Shown here: positions 11,286-22,580 of the stretch, in pieces
How positions within the stretch are numbered: position 1 is the stretch's first letter
Layout: each line of letters begins with the position of its first letter
Assembly: GCA_030762175.1 (NCBI GenBank)
Contig: CM060831.1
Span: 3,117,001 to 3,181,000 of the forward strand
Length of the DNA: 64,000 bases
Source: Metallyticus violacea
Lineage: Eukaryota > Arthropoda > Insecta > Mantodea > Metallyticidae
Reading direction: 5' to 3'
Notes under the pieces: model-generated
The model's input: the letters and a program-made list of their open reading frames with translations, nothing else
Told to the model about the DNA's origin: nothing
Databases searched by the model: none
Position numbers and translations under genes: made by a program

Positions 11286-12059
11286 CAGCTGGGTTAAAGA
11301 TATTTCTTCAAACTGAATGCTAATGTTTAAATATGATTTTATAGTTACTTGAACATAAAACAATATCGTGGCAGCATTGTCTAACAGTAATCAAATTACA
11401 CTGGCATTGTCGCCTATACCAGGCAGGCCATGTGTTTACAACTTGAGAAATAAACAGGTGCGAAATACAAGGAACGTGACGTTTGAGCGGCTCCCTTATC
11501 CTTGAACATTTTCTGCCAGCTTGCCACATCTCAACGCGCAGACTGTTCCGGTAGGTTCAGACCGTGACGTCACTCAGCGTCGTCTTGCGATGATAAAAGG
11601 CTCGCTGGACCAATGGCTACCAAGGCCAGTACATACTGAAGTCGAACCCACGTCCGACAATCTCCGCCTCTTCTCTTTCATTACGTTTTATTCGTTTGTA
11701 AGAGGTGCTATTAAGCGAAACTTCACTTTGATTAAAGTTTAATCCAGTTAAATTTTCGAACGCGCCAAGCTCAATTAAGCAGTAATTGTTGGGATTAAAG
11801 TGCACTAAAACTTTTCATTGTTACGTATTGTGAGGGTGTATATTTAAAACAAGGCGCGAGACTTTTCTCCAAGTCCAGCGTCTTTTAATTCGAATCGTTT
11901 TCTTCTCGTAAGCGTTTGGAGTGTTACACGAGGCTGCCCGCCCCACTACTTCTCAAGGATGTCCAACTTGCATCCTGTTGTGGATAAAGACAGGGTTTGC
12001 TTTCTTCTCGCTCTATCAACACATTTCAGTTTCCTTAAACCGTTTAGCTTGTGCTCTTA
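11286..12059. other. No gene recognised
   Basis: Mixed sequence with a few short open frames (for example 11521-11742, plus) that carry no known motif. The right part (11880-12000) may hold the tail of the LINE relic that follows, but no clear block was seen. Confidence 0.35.
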
Positions 12060-12335
12060 TTCTTCTGCTGTCAGTCATTTCTTAATTCCACCTTCCCCTC
12101 TTACCTACAAATCGATACTATAACTCTATTTTCTCTGGATAATGCTTTCGATTCAGTCTGTTAACATGATCGTGTCACCTTTTTCTTGAATTGAAGACAT
12201 TTTCAGATCTGGTTTAATTACTTGGGTAGGCATTTTTAACGGTTCTAAGAAATCTCATTTTAGATGCTGTTAATTTCCTTTCTTCCTGCTTTATGGCCGA
12301 AGATTCACAGTCGTAGAGTGGGAACAAAATTGCAA
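12060..12335 (-). pseudogene. C-terminal fragment of a non-LTR retrotransposon ORF2
   Basis: On the minus strand the stretch reads LYDCESSAIKQEERKL followed by KMRFLRTVKNAYPSN, then HDHVNRLNRKHYPEKI and a GKRGRW-like block. This order (L-Y-G-C-E-x-W, then M-R-F-L-R, then H-x-x-R-M and a basic G-R-P-like tail) is typical of the region after the reverse transcriptase domain in insect LINEs. Stops and changed residues show it is dead. The clade cannot be fixed from so short a piece. Confidence 0.65.
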
Positions 12336-12599
12336 TTATTAAAATACACATATATTAACTGAAAGTTCTTTTTATTGTGTCATACGTTTATTAAATGTTA
12401 CCATTTTATTATCTTTACCAAAACTTCTTAGGAAGAAGATGTTTCAGTCCAAATAAATGAAACGACATACTTGATCTACGATTTTTTTTAATTGTGATTC
12501 TTTCTCACTGAAAAGCTTCGCCTTTATTTATTTTTCGGTTGAAACTTGAAAATGAAATACTATGCAGATCTGGATTTTAACTTTATTTCATGCAAAGTA

Positions 12600-12785
12600 G
12601 CTATTCACATTGGCCGAGGGACGGAATCGTGAACACAAGTTCTCCACGTTTCAAGTTTTCCTCATTCCCTAACAATGGCAAATGCCGGGGAGGTACCTTA
12701 AGCGCTCCCTTCCCAAAATTCTTTGTTTCCTCTCGTGACATCGTACAGAGTGCACACTGATGAACATGAGACGAAAGAATAAACT
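12600..12785 (+). repeat. Diverged SINE family 2 copy
   Basis: The central strings caagttttcctcattccc and atggcaaatgccggggaggt match the body of the clearer copies at 16733 and 62984, and the end gcacactgatgaacatgaga matches their 3' part. The tRNA-like head is nearly unreadable. A short inverted piece of the same family (gaggaaaacctgcaaaaacg) follows at 12838-12876. Confidence 0.65.
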
Positions 12786-13588
12786 GGTAAGGGATTTTTA
12801 GAAAGTAGCGTCCCAGGTCTATTTGAGATTAATGCTGACTGAGGAAAACCTGCAAAAACGTCAGTAGAGGATGATGGTCTTAGTGTGAAACTAAAACGAA
12901 AATTTTCTTTCTCAGTGACCTCAGTTGTCCATGCCTGAGCTTGTAGTTCTGACTTTACCCGGGAGAGTGGTACTTGGGACTTGTGGGGCCGTAGGGTTTA
13001 TTCATCACGAGGGCAGAATATCCCTCAATATATCTTTTTATTTTATTTTTCTTTTCAGCACACAAAGCGATCTTGGTGCAGTTTTTTCATGAGAATCCCT
13101 AAATTTTTTAATTGAATATATACACCCTTGGGCAACAGGCAGAAACCATGGGTCCACAATGCCTGTTCAGTTATGCCGTATGCTCGGAACGTGGCTGAAC
13201 TGGCAAAAGCACGTGCCTAGTAATACCCAAACTTCGTAGATTTGAATCCTTGTTATGCATTAATTTTTAATTTAGTAGATTTCGCAAGTAAAATTAATGT
13301 TTAATATGTAACAAAATATTTTTAATGAACAACATATATATATATGAACTTTAAGGCACGTATGCTCTAATACAAAAACATAAATTAATGATGTTTGTTT
13401 TGAAAATAAATGTGTCATTTCTAGAGTGAATAACTTAACAATTATAAATGTCTTCATATATTGTTGTTTTTAAACACATTAAAATTGCAATTGGAAGCTA
13501 TATCACCATGTGCATAGTGAACATTATGTTTGCTTGCAAAAATAAAACAATGCGCACAGCGTACGTCTGCAATGGAGACTCCATGCAT
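12786..13588. other. No gene; contains a short SINE scrap and a tRNA-like segment
   Basis: Besides the inverted SINE 2 scrap at 12838-12876, a tRNA-like segment occurs at 13189-13258: an A-box-like gtggctgaactggca and, about 45 bases later, a B-box-like agatttgaatccttg. This could be the head of a further old SINE. The rest is AT-rich with a short (TA) run at 13336-13345. Confidence 0.4.
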
Positions 13589-14744
13589 CAGCCTGGAAGT
13601 TCGGCAACATTCCTTTTCTATCTGGGTGAATGTATTTAAGCCTCAGACAAAACTGAACATGTTTCCGTACATTTGGGATCGGTAGGACGCGTCTTTAATT
13701 TGTTTTTATTTATTTATTTTACTTTTGCTTTATTTGTTTATTGTCTATTTACTTTTTTCGCCTGTTTTGGATCGTTATGAAAAATTTACGCGATTATTGA
13801 CGCATTTTAAAATGAACATACAGAATTTCAATATATAGAAGCGAATAAGGTTATAAAAATTAAATGGCATGTTCACCTCACAAAAGTATCTGTTGCGAAT
13901 CTTGTTATACATTTATTTCTTTTCAAGTCAAAAACTTTCTCTTCAAACCATTTCCTTAAGCTCTTTAAATAGCGAACTTTCATTAGTGTAAGGAACGCAC
14001 AGTTACCTCTGCCATACGAATATTAGGAAATAGAGCATGAGGGAAGTAACTCTAGTTTTGAATAGTCCTGGAAAATGACCTTGAATCGATTTGCGCGAGG
14101 CAATTCTAGGAAATATGTGGTGGGGGTAATTAGTCAGCTGCTTAAATGCAACAAATAATTGCAAGTGAGAAAGATGAGAGCGGTACAGATGTGTAATAAA
14201 TCGTCCCTACAATGTGTTCAGTACGGAAGTAAGAGAGACAGTAGCCGGATTCCCCTAAACGCATAAACAGAAAATGAACTGGACCAGAAACCACTGCGCA
14301 TCTTCTGCTCTTTCGCCAGGAGTATTCAAAACTACTTTACTTTGTCTTGATCAACATTTCAACGTTTTCCATGATATACTGGAATGTTCTGTTGTAACTG
14401 GCATGAGTGCTTCTGAAATAGCTTGTTTTAAATATGCTCGAATCACTTCAGTAGAAGTAGAACGTTCTTTTTCCATAGTGAAAAATGTTCTCTCTGATAA
14501 GCGGCTGACTATGACGTTGATATCTTGAAAAAACATCTTGTTCTTGCTTGTAACCAAGAAAAGTAAGCTTAAGTACTTTAATTATGTGATAAAGAAATTA
14601 TTAAGTATCTCCAATAACTATTTTTTAATAATGAGCGATATCACTCTTTGTTTTCTCTTTTAATAAATGCCTATTTTACAGTGTTTTAAGTACTTTTTGC
14701 CTCCCTATTATAACCCAAATAAATGCCTGAACTTCCCGACTCTG
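13589..14744 (+). mobile_element. hAT-type non-autonomous element, copy 1 (complete)
   Basis: An element of about 1.16 kb. The left end is cagcctggaagttcggca; the right end, read in complement, is cagagtcgggaagttcaggc, so the two form an imperfect inverted repeat starting with CAG, as in hAT elements. Only the last part of a transposase is left: TSVEVERSFSIVKNVLSDKR at about 14450-14510, which matches the C-terminal hAT dimerisation region. The remaining 900 bp is non-coding but conserved in the copies at 58325 and 44692. No exact 8-bp target duplication was found. The element would need a transposase from elsewhere. Confidence 0.82.
14274..14528 (+). pseudogene. hAT dimerisation-domain remnant in copy 1
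   Basis: An 84-codon open frame whose C-terminal half reads ACFKYARITSVEVERSFS then KNVLSDKRLTM before the stop. The V-E-R-S-F-S and L-S-D-x-R motifs are the core of the hAT C-terminal dimerisation domain. The N-terminal half (NWTRNHCASSALSPG) is not recognised and may be non-coding element sequence. The same remnant occurs at 59130-59280 with frame changes and at 44830-44900 in reverse. Confidence 0.7.
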
Positions 14745-15839
14745 ATGATGACAGAATGAGGCTAAAACTTATACCTGGGCGCAGAGACATGCCGTAAACC
14801 GAACAGAACTTAACAAATTAACGCTTAGAGGGTATGCTTTGTATGTGTGTGTGTGCGCGCCTCTTAATACGCATAACAGTTATATCAACAACTGAAATAT
14901 TTGCCATTTTTATATAGAGCTATTTAAAGAAATAATTTTGTTTTAGCATTAAAATACATTGTATAAAGAAAAAAACTATTAAAGCAGTTTCAATAGAAAT
15001 AAGGTAACGTTGCATCGCATTGATCAGCTTAAATATTGCCAATATATATAACAAATCATAATATTTTCTAAGCTAATGACAACAATTATGTAGCGCTGCA
15101 ATTCCATTTGAATGAACACCTGGATACAGTCGCATTTCTCAGAGTCCTGTTTATCATTCACTAAACTTACCGGCACAGTAAAAGTCTCCAGTAGCCGAAT
15201 CGAGCAGATGTGGTCACCCCTGGCGCTGGGCACGTTATATAATGGAAGAATAAGAGGAGGGGCAAAGCTGCAAATATATTACACATTAGGGAACATGAGT
15301 GGGACAGGAGAGAGCGAAAAAAGTTCCTTAAGATGTCTGGCAAGATTAAGTTTAATTGTAACTTAATACCACGGTGCATGGTAAAAGTTAAACTATCGCA
15401 CAAAGATTATCCCCAGGATCAGGCAGAACTCGGAGGGAATCTGGTTATGGCTTTTCTCCTTCCTCTTAAAAAGAGATGCGAGATTGCAAAGAGACATGGC
15501 CGTTACTGCAAGTTCTGCCTCTCTTAAGGCGGTATCCGTGACCCACTGCATTTTTATAAGCAATCGATACCGGGGTAATGTCGTTGCTAAATGTGTTTTA
15601 GTATGGCAGTCTCCAACCAGAATTTGTACAAACACAAGTTTACTTATAATAACCTTGGCAATATTAACAAACAAATAATGTTACAATGTATGAATTTGTT
15701 TCCTTCGGAAACAGTAAACGAAAAGTGAAACAATCCTCGTCTTACAGGTGAAAATTCACATATAGGCACCTTTTTTATTACACTATGAATTCCGAGGGAG
15801 GTTAGGAATTCACAATAGTTTTTATACATTATTTACTAT
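14745..15839. other. No gene recognised; includes a GC-richer island
   Basis: A (GT) run lies at 14841-14855. From about 15110 to 15560 the base composition is richer in G and C than the surroundings and open frames overlap on both strands (for example 15112-15366 plus and 15393-15674 minus), but none has a known motif or a clear splice pattern. Confidence 0.4.
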
Positions 15840-16732
15840 GCAACATGTCTGATATATTCCCCACCAGCGAACTTCCTGGTAACTTCATGTCGCGAAACCA
15901 TTGTTTAGCACTACTCGTGAATAGCTGCCTGCATTTCCTCATTGTTGCCCAACTTTTTATCTTCCAGCGTCATGTTGTCGAATAAGGCACAATAGGAGAG
16001 AGCAAGGTGCGGTGGTAACCATGCTTGCCTTCTAATCCTAAGATCGCGGGTTCAAACCCGGCCAGGATCGATATATTTTTTTCGGGGCGTAAAAATCCTA
16101 AGTTGGTTTCCTTTGGAAGTGAAGCAAAGCCGTGGGTCCCGTGTCGTACATTTACGGCACGATAAAGAACCTCAAGCCTGAAAGAAGAGGCCTCTGAGCA
16201 AAATTTGTCGGCCGTTTCACCCCTTGAATTGAATCGAACGCTGATGATCAGAGATGTTAAAGAGCGTCCGTAAACCAAATCAAATGAGCCCTAGGATGCC
16301 ATTTTGCGGTCGCAGTGTTGCTGGCGTGAAGTCGCGCACGCAATGACGTGTTGTCGACCACTTCCCCTATAGCCGTTCCTTAAGAAAGCCAATCTACTAG
16401 CAACACGTCTAAAGTGTCTCAAATCATTTGTTGCCCACAGATGGAGCAGCAGGGACTCCCTGGATGTTAACTTTTCTTCTCTGGCGTGTCACCAGCATAT
16501 TAAGTAGTCGAGGACAGACTTCAACTTGTTTGTGTTTCTGTACCGGTGACAAATCCCGTAGAACCTGATATGCGTTTGTCAGACACAACCCTCAATGTTC
16601 CTGGGAGTCCGCTATGTTTACGGACATTCTTGTGTGCAGGAGCTTCTTGACCACATGTCGGAGTTAAAGGTCTGCGAATTTCTGCAGTTTTCTTCCACAA
16701 ACACCATTCGCTTCACCATTGTCCATCCAAAC
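15840..16732 (-). mobile_element. Mariner family A relic, copy 3, split by a SINE
   Basis: In minus orientation. The left part (15880-15965) contains the complement of the caatggtttcgcgacatgaa string shared with copies 1, 2 and 4. The right part (16286-16730) aligns by eye with the right part of copy 1, including tatgcgtttgtcagacacaa and a string around ttttcttccacaaa. No readable transposase segment of any length remains. A SINE 1 copy sits inside at 16003-16285, and SINE 2 begins directly at the right edge. Confidence 0.6.
16003..16285 (+). mobile_element. SINE family 1 copy inside mariner A copy 3
   Basis: Head with A-box-like gtgcggtggtaaccatgctt and B box gcgggttcaaacccggccag (about 16047-16066). 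Then the family body: ttttcggggcgtaaaaatcc, a cgtgggtcccgtgtcgtaca string, aaaatttgtcggccgtttca, and the tail gttaaagagcgtccgtaaac. The body is slightly more diverged than the copy at 63387. No clear target duplication could be read because the host sequence is itself decayed. Confidence 0.88.
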
Positions 16733-16999
16733 CGTCGCGAGTGGCTGAGGTCGTTAAGGTGCAGACTCGTGAGTGAGAAGTCTGGGATTCGATTCCCACC
16801 AGGATCGTCCTCCCTGACTGAGGTTTTTACCAGGTTTTCCTCAGTCCTCATAAATGGCAAATGCCGGGAAGGTACCCTAAACGCCTGGAACGCTTCCTTC
16901 CTATAAAAAATATCCTTTCCCAATTTATCATTTCATCTCATGTATCATCAGTGTCCACCGCCTGTGATGCCTCAGTAGTTAAAACGAGCGCTAAACACT
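16733..16999 (+). mobile_element. SINE family 2 copy
   Basis: The tRNA-like head has A box gtggctgaggtcgttaaggt and B box gggattcgattcccaccagg (16785-16804). The body holds ccaggttttcctcagtcctc, atggcaaatgccgggaaggt, and the 3' string catgtatcatcagtgtccac followed by gatgcctcagtagttaaaac. Copies at 37716 (minus) and 62984 (plus) share these blocks. No coding capacity. Confidence 0.85.
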
Positions 17000-17525
17000 A
17001 TTCAAAACGGCCTACGTTCGCCTCATTTTCGTAAGTATAAATTAATAGGGGATTTTGTGGTACTAAGTAGGCGGGTAAATCATTGTAATGGTGCCAAATA
17101 TACTTTAACTCTAGCAGAATGTAACGTAGTGTCATCTATCGGTAGAAATCATAATAAAGTAATAAGCGAGTGCAACAAGAATATAAATACTGGAAGAGGT
17201 ATTCGGAAAATTACCCAAATATTGTATACCTAATAAAATTCACATGTTGACTATTAAAAAAAAAAAAAAAACATGCCGATAAATAAGCAACCTACTTCAC
17301 GAGCTATTTTGCAAACAAAGGGGCTGGTTAGCCAATAAAATTTATTTTCGCCACGCGCTTTTTCTGGCATCTATCATAAACTATGATGAACAGACCATAC
17401 ATCGTGTTCCTTCAACATGCAAATTCACGAAGCTGTGGCAAAAAGTAACCTTATTTAGCAATCTAAATTCAGAATAATACAACAGAGTGGTGTACTGCTG
17501 GCGTCACATCTTGTAAAATTATCCG
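17000..17525. other. No gene recognised
   Basis: AT-rich sequence with an A run at 17256-17271. Nothing coding is supported. Confidence 0.4.
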
Positions 17526-17551
17526 TTTTTTTTTTTTTTTTTTTTTTTTTT
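17526..17551 (+). repeat. Poly-T run
   Basis: A homopolymer of about 26 T directly upstream of the family F mariner relic. Confidence 0.95.
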
Positions 17552-17559
17552 GAGTAGTG

Positions 17560-18290
17560 AAATTTTCATCGAAGAATGAACAGGCAATATGGAGATTCCT
17601 GTGTGACACTTCAGCAGAAAGTTTAAAAGTAGAGTGTCAACGCTGCAGTAGAACAATCGATGAGGTGGTCGTAGAATTGAAATCATTCATGACATTCTGC
17701 AGTCCGCTAAGTCTCACGTCGTGTGGAAGGATGTTGGTGAAACACTGCTACCACGCTTGAAGCCGAAGGAAACGGTTTCACTGTGATGAATGCTGCTGAG
17801 TCCAGCCAGAAACCAAGCAGGCCAACAAAGAGGAAAAGTTCCGTGCAGCTGTGTCAGCGGGTAACGTGATGTTCACGCTCTTCTGGGACTCTAAAGGTGC
17901 CGTCATGGAACATGCCCACATGACGCAATGTTAACAGCGAAACACAACCATTTGAAACCTGCAGTCAGGTCGAAAAGTCGAGGATTTCCCACAATTGGTG
18001 AACTCTTTCAGCATGATAATGCAAGGCTTCATACAGCTCATGCAACGGATCTGAATGAATACCACATCCTGCTTATTCACAGGACCTGGCATTTTCTTTG
18101 AACCATTCAAAGAGGCATTAGGCGACAAGAAGTTCCGCACTGACAATGTGGTGAAAGATGCGGTGCATGGGGTGATTACACAGTCTGTCACAAGGCATTA
18201 ATGAAACGCTGGAACACCTGCATTGACCGAGGTGAAAAACGAAAGAGTGCTTTCAATTCCAATGTATATATTTTATGGATATAAGGAATG
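17560..18290 (+). pseudogene. Mariner transposase relic, family F
   Basis: The recognisable blocks are a MFTLFWDSKGAVMEHAHM-like stretch (about 17870-17920), FQHDNARLHTAHA (17998-18042), and a C-terminal half with FEPFKEALGDKKFRTD, VVKDAV and WNTCIDRGEK (18098-18240). These are the central, second aspartate and C-terminal blocks of mariner transposases. The third aspartate block is replaced by a damaged LIHRTWHFL-like string. Frame changes occur between every block. The N-terminal third (17560-17760) is open but not readable as the family's DNA-binding domain. Confidence 0.75.
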
Positions 18291-18323
18291 TTAATGTTGT
18301 TTTTGACTCAGGCTCGTAAAATT

Positions 18324-18359
18324 GTGTGTGTGTGTGTGTATGAACACTATATATATAGT
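18324..18359 (+). repeat. Short (TG) and (TA) runs
   Basis: A (TG)8-like run at 18324-18339 is followed by a short (TA) run, next to the left edge of a diverged SINE 2 copy. Confidence 0.85.
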
Positions 18360-18695
18360 GTTTAATGCCCTGCCGAAGCATCACAGATGGCGGACACTAT
18401 GATAAATGAGATGAAAAATAAACTGAAAAATCGATTATATTTGTCATTTATTAATGAGAAAATACGAGTGACAATAAAGTAATAGTGACAAGAAAAATAA
18501 AATGATTAATATTAACGTGATTAAATTAAATAAAAAAAAATCAACAGTTAAGAGTGGTAATAATTTGCACATATTCCCTGTAAAGCTTGAGAATACGTTT
18601 TTCCCGACAACTGATGGAAACCTGGGAGAAAAAAAAAAAACCTCAGGAAGAACGCTCGTGGCGGAAATCGAACCTGAACCCAGACTTCAAATTAA
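18350..18695 (-). repeat. Diverged SINE family 2 copy with an internal AT-rich insertion
   Basis: In minus orientation. The left block (agtgtttaatgccctgccga then catcacagatggcggacact, 18356-18399) matches the 3' part of the copy at 37716. The right block (ggaaacctgggag, cctcagga, then ggcggaaatcgaacctgaac, 18615-18683) matches its tRNA-like head. Between them about 190 bp of AT-rich sequence replaces the usual body. Confidence 0.6.
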
Positions 18696-19639
18696 TTACA
18701 TGGCTAGTCATAACTCGGTGTTTAATTGCGGGAGGATGGTAGAAGTATTTTTGAAGTACAATTCATTGTGTACTATGCCACAGATGTTTATTATGGGCCT
18801 GCTTTCAGCATGCTGCGTAGTTTTGGGCATCCGCTACACTAGTAGCATCTAACGGAACCAAACAATTTCTCTACATAACAAGCTTAGGGCGAAGAAGAGG
18901 GGAGAGGGACGCGGCAGACATAAACTCAACCGCGTGACAGCCACCATGCCGCCATCTTGCCTTCCTTCTGTCCTTGAAAAGAAAAAACAACAGGAACCGC
19001 GTTATTTTCATTTCTCATCAAGTGGGTCATGGTGCTCCAACTTCGTCTGCAGGACGCGGGGTTTGAACCTTTGCAAGTACTCCAATTACTGGCAGCTTGT
19101 TAGTAGTTTATTTAATGGGTGTGGTCATAGTAGTTCGGCGCTTCACTTACTGAATTTGACAGATTGCATTGCGATGAAGGAGATGACGGTTTTGCTCTAG
19201 AGATACTGTACGTAAGCTCCTGATAAAATGTCCCATACCTCGAACCCAGAACTCTAATGAATGAGCTATTAGTATAATTCCGAAACGTTGTTTTCATAAC
19301 TACGCTAATTTGGGAATAATGTAAAAAGGAAATCGTAAACTATGTATACATAGATCAGTAGGTAATTGGGGGTTTAGACAGAAAGCCTACAGCAATGCTA
19401 TTCAAATGTCAGACTCTAAAGGACCAGTACGCCACTAATTAATGAAGCTTGCACGGAAGTTAAGAAGTTTAGTCAAGTAAACACGGCTCATTGGTACTGG
19501 CATCAGTTAAAGTCTCATTCATCATAATTATCATTTTTTTACACATGTCTTACACGGAAACGACTTATAACAGAGAATAACGCGCAATCTATGGGCAAGT
19601 GTATTTGTAGCGCGATGGAATGATGTAGACGCTGTTCAG
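18696..19639. other. No gene recognised
   Basis: Short open frames (18502-18852 and 18934-19200, plus) carry no known motif. A GC-richer piece at 18890-18965 contains gccgccatcttgcc, a YY1-like site by consensus, but no transcript support is visible. Confidence 0.35.
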
Positions 19640-20193
19640 TGGTTGTAAGCGAAAGCAAATGGGGCGGCTATCATGGATAAACTGCATGGTTTTTGCAGAA
19701 GGAAGGCGTTAAAAAACTGACTGCAGAAATTCATAGAATTAAACATCGCGGTCTCCCAGGAATATTGAGGTTGTGTCTGATAGGTGCATAACCTTTGGCT
19801 GCCTCGGTTGCGCAATCCTGCACGTGAAAAAGTGTGAGCACATTGGGTTCCACGGAACTTGATCCAGGCAGATGATCACCATCTTTTGGGACTCTTCAGG
19901 CATAGGCCTCAGGTGTACTACACGACTTAGAAGTGTTTCTCCAACATAATAATGCGCGGCCCCACACCAGCATCACTACGACTCCATTGTTGTACCGCAT
20001 CCACCATATTTACCGGATATCGTTCCATCTGATTATGTCCAACATGAAGCAGCTGTCCACAAGTGGTGGCGCAGAACTCCCAAACAATGGTATCGCGACA
20101 CCATGATGAAGTTACCAGCAACGGTGCACCGACCATGGTGAGAGATTCCGTGTGTTTTGAACATGCTGCACTACTTTCTGAACATTCCTGTTA
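19640..20193 (+). mobile_element. Mariner family A relic, copy 4, internally deleted
   Basis: It shares with copy 2 the strings ggctatcatgga, catcgcggtctcccagga, ggttccacgg, and gaagtgtttctccaacataa. The final catalytic remnant is about 19975-20030 (cgcatccaccatatttaccg followed by gatatcgttccatc). The end ctttctgaacattcctgtta at 20174-20193 is a decayed right terminal repeat of the tacgaggagtgttcggaaag type. At about 550 bp it is roughly half the length of copy 2. Confidence 0.7.
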
Positions 20194-21899
20194 AATGATT
20201 GAGCCTTGTTCATTAGGCCACACAGTGCGATGCATAATTGTTAAATGTTAAATGGCGTAATGTTGTACGATTAGAGTGAGATTTACACTAAAACTTGAAA
20301 ACGCTATGATAAATTGGGATTTCATCGCTCGAAAAGGGAATTTCTCTTTAACACTGACCTCAAGCTTCTTTAGCACTGCAAAACCCCTCCTTTGTGTACC
20401 ATAAGATTCCCTATTTGAAATTGCTTGCGTAAGATGCCCTTCACAATCTCTGAAATTATTGCACAAACTGATTAAAATTCTGTAGTTTAGCACTGGAATT
20501 ATTTCCACGTTTAAAAAATGGGGGGAACTAGTGAACCTTTCTCTTAAAATCCTAAAGCAACAATTTTTTCCCAACAGTTTCTCAGAAAAAGTACATTAAA
20601 CCTAAACAGCATGTTGTTTGAGCCTTTCGGAAGAGGAAGCCTTGGGGTTACGCGTTTTCTTTGGAACAGCTCATGAAAGAGCCGTATTTATTAAATTTAC
20701 GCATAGCATAAACGTTGTCGAGAGTTTTTAATTAACATGGCCTCCCAAATGTTGTGTGATAACTCAATTTTATAGATTGGCGACAGGGTCTTTGTCAGAT
20801 TAATGCCGGACCGGCCAATCAGCAAATGTGCTTTAGTAGCCTGTAAACACCAAGAAACCCTTTGAACGATATTTTTAACCCTGAAGGGCTGGGGTTACAA
20901 AAGAGCCGAAGCCCCACAAGAACGCTCTCTCTACCGTTCCAATCAATAACACCGGGAAATTGCGTCTCTAACCTAGCAGATACAGCGAGAGACGTGATTA
21001 CCGTTCATTTCTTCAGGATAATGCCTGCTCTCAAGCTGCTAACTTTATTTGTAACTATTATAAATGAATTTCAGAGACTTGATTATAAAACCCGTTAACC
21101 TCGGCATGGCGTGATGGCATAAGGAAGTGCGTCCTTGAATGTGTGATGTTATCAACAACGGCTGTTGTTTAATCGCGGAAACCTGGAAGTTACCAACAGC
21201 TGCAGGATGTTCCAGAAGAATGGTCTGGCCATCAAAGTGGACAAAATGTTCTTCAAATCTCATCGCTAGGGCCCGGTTTCTTAGGTTTTAAGCTTTTTGT
21301 TCGTTGCTAGCTATCTGTGACATTTTAACATAATTATCCGTTTCTTTATCATGGGAATCACATAGTTGAATCTTATAAAACCTCAAAATGGCTAAATAGA
21401 ACATAGAATACCTAAAAATGGCTGAAACTTATGTTTGAAAAAATAAATTTATATGAATTTTAAATGTAATTAATTAATTTTAAATTATTACAATTAAATT
21501 TAATAATTCAACACTGTGCATCCCTATGAGCTTCAAATACAATTGTTGCATTTAATTTTGTAATTTAGTAATATCATTGTTGTCTGTCATATTCAATGCC
21601 ATTTTTCTCAAATGACAATTTAACAAACGTCTTTTCTTTCTTTATTGTCTGTCACGTTCTGTTAAAGAAAATTGTTGGATGTAACTCTTATTTAGAAGCA
21701 AACTGGATGATTTATTAAGGAGCTTACGCTTTCAGTTTTATTAACAACCACAGCAAGTTGCCAAAAGGAAAGGTTTCTAAAAGTTGGTTATTAGACAGTT
21801 GATCCCAGTTTTATCATTTGACAAAATTGTATTTTTGCCATTTGTGCCAAAAGGAAGTGAGCTGTGACCAAAAATCGCATTTTCATCACCATTAAGAGT
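20194..21899. other. No gene recognised
   Basis: Open frames at 20248-20574 (minus, 108 codons), 20862-21098 (plus) and 21045-21263 (minus) show no motif that can be named. From 21360 to 21560 the sequence is very AT-rich. Confidence 0.4.
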
Positions 21900-22580
21900 T
21901 TGCAGGGCATATCAACAGCACTGAGAGGAAACAGAGGACCCAGTTCCACCCATTAATTTCAGATTTTTCTGGCTCTTTACAAGACAATATATGTGAGGCG
22001 CTAGTACCAACAAATGTGTCATGGCATATTGTACAGAACTCAGTATTCAATAAACTTCTTCATGACATCAGCGGCCGAAAGGTACCAGACGAATCAACCT
22101 TAAAGAAAAATATATTTACGAGAAAAAGACTGAATTCATCAGGACAGAACTACAAGACCGTAACATCTGGCTTCCAGTAGATGAGACCACCGACCCTACC
22201 TCATATTATACAAGATGCAGCACCATCAGAGACGCTGTGCGCATCCAATGGCTTACAGAAAACCGTGCTGAGAAATGTTTACTGCTTGTGACCGACAGTG
22301 CGGCGATGGGAGAGACATTGGACTAAAAGATGCAGGCAATTTCAAAGAAAGAAATACCAGGGTCAGTGGGCGCAGCCAAGATTCTGCAGCGGTATCCAGG
22401 GTTTGTACCAATCTGCTCTTCTTCAGGGGAAGCAAATTTCAGGAGTGGGGGCCGGCAACAGTGCCTTCAGTGAAATTTCCATCTGTGTCGAGAGAACATT
22501 TTCTTAAAGTAAGAATGTTTTAAAAGACAACAGAAAAAGTTTCACAATAGAAAACCTAGCGACATATTTAACAGTAACGT
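21900..22580 (+). pseudogene. hAT transposase relic, internally deleted
   Basis: The reading frame fragments give the N-terminal core NICEALVPTNVSWH and FNKLLHDISGRKVPDESTL (21985-22110). Next comes IWLPVDETTDPT (22165-22201), which contains the first catalytic aspartate of hAT transposases, then CLLLVTDSAAMG (22280-22312), the second aspartate region. The reading then jumps to the C-terminal dimerisation motif ISICVERTFS with KNVLKDNRKSFTIENL (22472-22565). About 300 codons between the second aspartate and the C-terminus are missing. One frame change follows TFS. The upstream BED finger is not readable. Terminal repeats were not found. Confidence 0.82.

Noticed and set aside
20248..20574. 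108-codon minus-strand open frame
   Set aside because: No motif and not linked to any element or splice sites.
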